From Planctomycetota bacterium (GTDB lineage: Bacteria > Planctomycetota > Phycisphaerae > Sedimentisphaerales > Anaerobacaceae), in the NCBI GenBank assembly GCA_003644295.1, contig QNBZ01000034.1, positions 1-9,243 on the forward strand: a stretch of 9,243 bases of DNA. The letters run 5' to 3'. Below are positions 5,867-9,243 of the stretch, in pieces. The notes beneath the pieces were generated by a model. That model did not search any database and was not told the DNA's origin. It saw only the letters and a program-made list of their open reading frames with translations. The number at the start of each line of letters is the position of its first letter. Within the stretch, counting starts at the first letter, position 1. Position numbers and translations under genes: made by a program.

Positions 5867-6406
5867 TCACGTTTTTTCTGGATGCTGTATTTGTTTCTTC
5901 AGTTTATCGGGAAGCATATCCATCAAATGCGGATGTGCCTCCACGAGGCGAGCGATATCAGCAAGGTCTTTTAATCGTTTGCTTTGCCTGCGGCCAGGCT
6001 CGGAGAAGGCCTTGATTTTGCCTTTGAGAGTATCCTCCAAACAAGCCACTCTGAGCAAAATACCATTTACGTCAGCCGCAACAGCACGTGAAGGGAAATC
6101 TCTGTAGAAATCCTCCGTACTGAGTTGAATACTTACCGCCGAACGTCCTTTGAAGTTGATAGACCACTCAAACCTCTCCGGACGGAATTCGGCCTCGGTG
6201 AGCAGGGAAACTGTACGTTCAATTTCATCAGCGACAACGACAAAGTCCACATCCTGTGTTACCATCGGTTGCTCTGCCCAGTGATTCACGGCGACGCCCC
6301 CAATGGCACACCATGCAATATCGGCTCTCTCAAGGCAGTCAACCAGCCGCATCACATCATTTGTCCCGCCGGAGGTCTGCCAGTCATAGAATTGCTTGCC
6401 TGTCAT
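5867..6406 (-). CDS. AbiEii-like nucleotidyltransferase fold protein
   Basis: The 179-residue protein shows the minimal nucleotidyltransferase motif: G36-G37 in AIGGVAVNHW, then TQDVDFVV with D52 and D54 as the metal-binding pair. Its C-terminal part, DTLKGKIKAF...RRQSKRLKDLADI (about 125-151), is typical of the AbiEii/AbiGii toxin-like and DUF6036 group. Family members include toxins of type IV toxin-antitoxin and abortive-infection systems, which modify tRNA or proteins with nucleotides, but many solitary homologues have no known role. No AbiEi-type antitoxin is next to it: upstream is the divergent nnrD, and downstream only a gene remnant. The start ATG (6406) has GGAA about 8 nt upstream. 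It runs against all chromosomal neighbours except the remnant, and with the repeats around it suggests a small acquired patch between tsaD and nnrD. The fold is confident; toxin function is not shown. Confidence 0.85.
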   Translation of the reverse strand: MTGKQFYDWQTSGGTNDVMRLVDCLERADIAWCAIGGVAVNHWAEQPMVTQDVDFVVVADEIERTVSLLTEAEFRPERFEWSINFKGRSAVSIQLSTEDFYRDFPSRAVAADVNGILLRVACLEDTLKGKIKAFSEPGRRQSKRLKDLADIARLVEAHPHLMDMLPDKLKKQIQHPEKT

Positions 6407-6487
6407 TTTCGTATTCCGCTAAAACATATCAACCATATACTGACCATCAGAATTATAAATCTTCCTGTCTGCTTGTCAAATCTCTTA

Positions 6488-6516
6488 TTGACCGTATCCT
6501 GCATTACTTGTAATAT
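6488..6516 (+). promoter_or_regulatory. Predicted nnrD promoter
   Basis: TTGACC (6488-6493, five of six) and TAATAT (6511-6516, four of six) are separated by the ideal 17 bp. Transcription would start near 6523, leaving about 14 nt before the ATG at 6537. There is no Shine-Dalgarno sequence in that short leader. Confidence 0.55.
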
Positions 6517-6536
6517 ACCGCACGAAACAAGTTTGT

Positions 6537-7394
6537 ATGCAGATAATAGAAAACATCCCGAAACTAAAACCCAGGGCAATTGACGCTCACAAGGGTGATT
6601 TCGGCAGGGTCTGTATTATTGCCGGCAGCGTTGGTATGAGTGGCGCCGCTGCTATTGCAGGCAGAGCTGCTCTGCGAGCCGGCGCCGGCCTTGTGCGAGT
6701 GGCAACGCCCAAAAGCGTTTTGCCGATAGTCGCTTCAATAGAGCCGTCTTTTACCACTATCCCATTGCCCGAAGACAGCGCCGGGCGAATATCCGCCAAG
6801 GCAATCAATACTATCCTCGACGCCGCAAGTGAAAATGACTGCCTTGCCTTCGGCCCCGGGATTGGTATTAGTAATGCGCTGCAATCAATTATTGAGCCAC
6901 TGTTGAAGCAGAACGGGCTGCGATTGGTTATAGACGCAGACGGCCTCAATAATCTCAGTGTAATAAAAAATTGGCCGGAGGAATTAAAAGCAAAGCTTGT
7001 TCTAACGCCTCACCCCGGCGAAATGAAAAGGTTATGGTCGGCTCTTTTCAGAGAACAACTCCCGCCCGACCGCCTGCAACAGGCAGGGCAATTAGCCCAA
7101 CACACCGGGACAGTTGTAGTCTTGAAAGGAGCTGGAACAGTCGTTAGCAACGGCCAAAAGGTTTATATCAACAAGACCGGCAATCCCGGTATGGCAACAG
7201 CCGGCTCAGGCGATGCTCTAACAGGCGTTATAACCGCTCTCATCGGCCAAGGATTGAGCGATTTTGACGCAGCCGTTCTCGGCGTTCATACCCACGGCCT
7301 AGCTGGCGACATCGCCGCTGAAAAAACAGGGCAGGTCGGCTTAATCGCTACAGATATAGTACGAGCATTACCAGATGCCTTTATGAGAAATTAG
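6537..7394 (+). CDS. nnrD: ADP-dependent (S)-NAD(P)H-hydrate dehydratase
   Basis: The enzyme repairs damaged cofactor by dehydrating the S form of NADHX/NADPHX back to NADH/NADPH, using ADP in most bacteria. The ribokinase-like YjeF C-terminal domain fills all 285 residues. It shows HKGDFGRVCIIAGS (18-31), the glycine-rich SGAAAIAGRAALRAGAG (35-51), FGPGIG (105-110), DADGLN (133-138), LTPHPGEM (156-163), VLKGAGTVV (195-203), and NPGMATAGSGDALTGV (216-231) with D226 as catalytic residue. The N-terminal epimerase domain (NnrE) found fused in E. coli Nnr is absent, so this is the stand-alone form; nnrE is not in the window. A good promoter lies just upstream and the leader is short. It is monocistronic in appearance, since the next gene has its own promoter. 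Confidence 0.95.
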   Translation: MQIIENIPKLKPRAIDAHKGDFGRVCIIAGSVGMSGAAAIAGRAALRAGAGLVRVATPKSVLPIVASIEPSFTTIPLPEDSAGRISAKAINTILDAASENDCLAFGPGIGISNALQSIIEPLLKQNGLRLVIDADGLNNLSVIKNWPEELKAKLVLTPHPGEMKRLWSALFREQLPPDRLQQAGQLAQHTGTVVVLKGAGTVVSNGQKVYINKTGNPGMATAGSGDALTGVITALIGQGLSDFDAAVLGVHTHGLAGDIAAEKTGQVGLIATDIVRALPDAFMRN

Positions 7395-7404
7395 TTGTTT
7401 AGAG

Positions 7405-7433
7405 TTGCATTTGTCCGCCAAATATGGTATTAT
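7405..7433 (+). promoter_or_regulatory. Predicted extended -10 promoter of the dockerin gene
   Basis: TATTAT (7428-7433, five of six) is preceded by TGG, an extended -10 signature. TTGCAT (7405-7410) lies 17 bp upstream. Transcription would start near 7440, which leaves a leader of about 150 nt before the ATG at 7589. Confidence 0.5.
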
Positions 7434-7439
7434 GTTGTA

Positions 7440-7588
7440 AGATAAACCCAGCCCGGTGAGGATAGGATAATTGAGCGGAAAGCATGCCGGAGAACGCAGC
7501 TTAACTCCTTTTCTCTAAAAGAGTTAAAGATATCGTGATGTTTTGGCTTGTGAGCTATCTTGAATTTTAGCAGAACGTTAGAAAGAGA
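7440..7588 (+). other. Structured 5' leader of the dockerin gene, class unknown
   Basis: The region is non-coding. It holds a strong hairpin at 7501-7527: TTAACTC-C-TTTT pairs with AAAAGAGTTAA, an 11-bp stem with one bulged C and a CTCT loop. Upstream, CCGGTG (7453-7458) can pair with TGCCGG (7485-7490), two of the six being G-T pairs. A tiny ORF, MPENAA, spans 7484-7504 with a purine-rich GAGCGGAAAGC before it and overlaps both structures. No T-run follows the hairpin, so it is not a classical terminator. I compared it from memory with common riboswitch cores (TPP, cobalamin, c-di-GMP, glycine, SAM) and found no match. Confidence 0.4.
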
Positions 7589-8410
7589 ATGGGCGGAAAA
7601 ATTTTATTGTGGATGCTTCTGCCGGTTTTGATTTTGTTTTTTTCAAAACCGGCTGTATCGGAAATCCTTAACGGGGGTTTCGAGAACTATATTGCAGGGG
7701 GCGATTTCAACACACCAGTTGACTGGAATACTACAAACTATGCAGCAGTGGTTTGTAATTTTGTACCCGAGCCGGATGGGCAAGGAAATACCAGTAACTG
7801 GCAGATAGATGTAGATGCCGGGCTGGACCCATTCGAGGGCGGCCATTTCGTTGTTCTAAGCTCAGGTGATGTCGAACCGGACCCTAACCACGCAAAGATA
7901 ATACAGCGAGTACAAACAAACCCTGGTGAAGTATTATTCGGAGCTTATTTCTTCGGGACCTGCGACTATACGCCTTTCAATGATTACGCTGCAATTAGGC
8001 TTGTACCTGAGCCAAACTCCGGCCTGCGGCCTATAGATGTGGTGAGTATTGATGTCAGCGAGGTTGGAAGCTACGGCTCTACTGCCGGCTGGGTGTGCTT
8101 TGAAAGCGAACCCTTTACGGAAGTTACCGCAAGTTGGTATCAGATTGAGATTTCTGTAACCGACTATCAGGATGTGATATTTAAGAGTTATTTCGCAGTC
8201 GATGGCTTACATCTTTGTGTCCGGCCAGAAGCAGGCGACATCAACAATGACTGTAGTGTAGATATGCAGGACTTTGCTATATTGGCATCGCACTGGCTCG
8301 ACGACTGCAACAGTCCTGATTGGTGTCAGGGAGCGGATATAAATCATAATGAAGTAGCTGACGCCAATGACCTTTCTAAAATCACCAACAACTGGCTGGC
8401 CGGTCAGTAG
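7589..8410 (+). CDS. Secreted protein with C-terminal dockerin type I dyad
   Basis: The 273-residue protein begins with a Sec signal peptide (K4, hydrophobic 5-18, probable cleavage after AVS near 24). Mature sequence opens with NGGFE, common at the start of carbohydrate-binding-like beta-sandwich domains. A beta-rich domain fills about 26-212. The last ~57 residues form a dockerin dyad with two calcium loops: D217-x-N219-x-D221...D228 and D250-x-N252-x-N254...D261, each followed by a helix ending in HWL or NWL. Dockerins bind cohesins or act as calcium modules in exported proteins; many Phycisphaerae secrete such proteins without a classical cellulosome. The middle domain has no catalytic motif I recognise, so a binding or structural role is more likely than an enzyme. 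The start has the purine-rich AGAAAGAGA directly upstream. Its own promoter and a long leader suggest separate regulation. Confidence 0.85.
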   Translation: MGGKILLWMLLPVLILFFSKPAVSEILNGGFENYIAGGDFNTPVDWNTTNYAAVVCNFVPEPDGQGNTSNWQIDVDAGLDPFEGGHFVVLSSGDVEPDPNHAKIIQRVQTNPGEVLFGAYFFGTCDYTPFNDYAAIRLVPEPNSGLRPIDVVSIDVSEVGSYGSTAGWVCFESEPFTEVTASWYQIEISVTDYQDVIFKSYFAVDGLHLCVRPEAGDINNDCSVDMQDFAILASHWLDDCNSPDWCQGADINHNEVADANDLSKITNNWLAGQ

Positions 8411-8484
8411 TGTCCTTAAGCCAGCATTTCTAAAACTCACAACTGTACTGTTTTACGTCTGATTATGAAATAACAAGTCGCTAT

Positions 8485-9243
8485 ATGAAGCCCCATAGAA
8501 ATAAATTGTCAATCCTGGCCGTGTTAGGTCTCTGTGCTGTCAGCTTTGCAGGGGCGGACCTGACAACGCAGGTGAACAGTATCGTAAGCCGGGCATCCCA
8601 GAGAAAAGTTCAATTTTCCATTCACATTCTAAACGCCGACACCGGCCAAACGGTATACAGCTATAATTCGAAAAAAGCAATGGTGCCTGCATCGAATATG
8701 AAGATAGTCATCACCGCAGCGGCGCTGAAATACTTGGGGCCAAATTATGAATATAAAACAAAAGTTGGGCTATGCGGCAATACGCTGGTAGTAACAGGAA
8801 GCGGCGACCCGCTATTGGGAGATAAGGTTACGGATGCTAAATATGGCAGGAAAGCCGGCTGGATATTCGAAGATATAGCAACGGCATTAAGGCGGAATGG
8901 CGTTACAGCTATTAATGATATTATTATTGACAGCAGCATATTTGACGACCAGCGGGTCCATCCGAATTGGCCAAAAGAGCAGTTAAACCGCTGGTATGCC
9001 TGCGAAGTAAGCGGCTTGAATTTTAACGGTAATTGTATTGATATGACCGTTAAAACTATCGGCGGCAAAGTGTCAGTTTTTATTGAGCCGAAGACCAGTT
9101 TTGTAAAAATTATCAATGAGATTAGGCCGATACAAAAAGGCAAGAGTGCCGTGGGAGCTTATCGTAATCAAGAGGCGAATAAAATTATCGTAAAGGGCAA
9201 ATGTAAAAAGCAGGTGGGGCCGTTTGCTGTTGCGATTGAAAGG
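8485..9243 (+). CDS. dacB: D-Ala-D-Ala carboxypeptidase/endopeptidase, PBP4 (DacB) family, 3' end outside window
   Basis: The 253 visible codons run off the right edge; the family is usually 450-500 residues, so about half is missing. A signal peptide (K2, R5, K7, hydrophobic 9-22, probable cleavage near 23) sends it across the membrane. The catalytic S70-N-M-K73 in PASNMKIVITAAAL is the SxxK motif of peptidase family S13. GSGDPLLG (105-112) and YACEVSGLNFNGNCID (171-186) are family hallmarks. The SxN and KTG motifs lie beyond the window. The enzyme trims or cleaves D-Ala-containing peptide stems of peptidoglycan in the periplasm, which agrees with peptidoglycan being present in planctomycetes. 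No ribosome site precedes the ATG. The 74-nt gap from the dockerin gene shows no clear promoter or terminator, so co-transcription is possible. Confidence 0.9.
   Translation, partial: MKPHRNKLSILAVLGLCAVSFAGADLTTQVNSIVSRASQRKVQFSIHILNADTGQTVYSYNSKKAMVPASNMKIVITAAALKYLGPNYEYKTKVGLCGNTLVVTGSGDPLLGDKVTDAKYGRKAGWIFEDIATALRRNGVTAINDIIIDSSIFDDQRVHPNWPKEQLNRWYACEVSGLNFNGNCIDMTVKTIGGKVSVFIEPKTSFVKIINEIRPIQKGKSAVGAYRNQEANKIIVKGKCKKQVGPFAVAIER

Noticed and set aside
5855..5880. T-rich stretch between tsaD and the nucleotidyltransferase as a bidirectional terminator
   Set aside because: A T-run is present, but the adjoining stem (CGT/ACG) is only three pairs.
5601..5974. Plus-strand ORFs across 5601-5855 and 5774-5974
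   Set aside because: They run through the palindromic repeat and antisense to the remnant and the nucleotidyltransferase 3' end. Their composition is not protein-like.
6125..6583. Plus-strand ORF of 152 codons
   Set aside because: It is antisense to the nucleotidyltransferase gene and then crosses the nnrD promoter and start. It has no recognisable motif.
8392..8424. Inverted repeat CTGGCT/AGCCAG around the dockerin gene stop as a terminator
   Set aside because: The stem is only six pairs, the loop exceeds 20 nt, and no T-run follows.
8745..9143. Minus-strand ORF of 132 codons
   Set aside because: It is antisense to the PBP4-family gene, which has clear catalytic motifs on the plus strand.
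1..9243. CRISPR array or other regularly spaced repeat
   Set aside because: No repeat of 20 bp or more recurs. The only tandem array is the five-unit 7-bp repeat at 4570-4604.

Overview
The window looks like chromosomal DNA of a Planctomycetota bacterium of the Phycisphaerae/Sedimentisphaerales type. This is inferred from gene content and style, not from a marker gene. The signs are a secreted protein with a C-terminal dockerin dyad, a lipoprotein of unknown family, moderate GC, several genes without a clear Shine-Dalgarno sequence, and short degenerate repeats between genes. The first ~2.6 kb differ from the rest and look like one end of an integrated element.

Region 1 (1-2627), putative element end and its tRNA target. 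An SbcD-like calcineurin-fold nuclease gene runs leftward off the window edge. Divergent from it is a large serine recombinase gene running rightward. The recombinase frame does not stop before the tRNA gene. It enters tRNA-Ser(UGA), encoded on the opposite strand, and ends at a TAA in the tRNA D-loop, so its last ~21 residues are antisense tRNA sequence. This places the element boundary at the 3' end of the tRNA gene and implies that the element, with the SbcD-like gene as possible cargo, extends leftward out of view. The second copy of the tRNA 3' end that would mark the other junction is not in the window.

Region 2 (2628-5623), a co-directional chromosomal cluster. A promoter lies almost on top of the ATG of a lipoprotein of unknown function. 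It is followed with overlapping or nearly touching ends by a DUF362 protein and by tsaD, the catalytic subunit for the t6A37 modification of ANN-decoding tRNAs. TsaD has a ~26-residue N-terminal extension encoded by an imperfect 7-bp tandem repeat.

Region 3 (5624-6536), an accessory patch between tsaD and nnrD. It holds a palindromic repeat, an ORF remnant on the minus strand, a copy of what looks like a dispersed repeat, and a minus-strand AbiEii-like nucleotidyltransferase without a visible partner gene.

Region 4 (6537-9243), again chromosomal and rightward. It has nnrD (metabolite repair of hydrated NAD(P)H) behind a good sigma-70-type promoter. A secreted dockerin protein follows, behind an extended -10 promoter and a ~150-nt structured leader. 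Last comes the start of a DacB/PBP4-type D-Ala-D-Ala carboxypeptidase that runs off the right edge. The nnrD, dockerin and PBP4 genes have no evident functional link.

The best candidates for something unusual are the recombinase/tRNA overlap with its SbcD-like neighbour, the unassigned leader before the dockerin gene, and the repeat-derived extension of TsaD. I did not find a clearly new multi-gene system that the sequence alone can prove.
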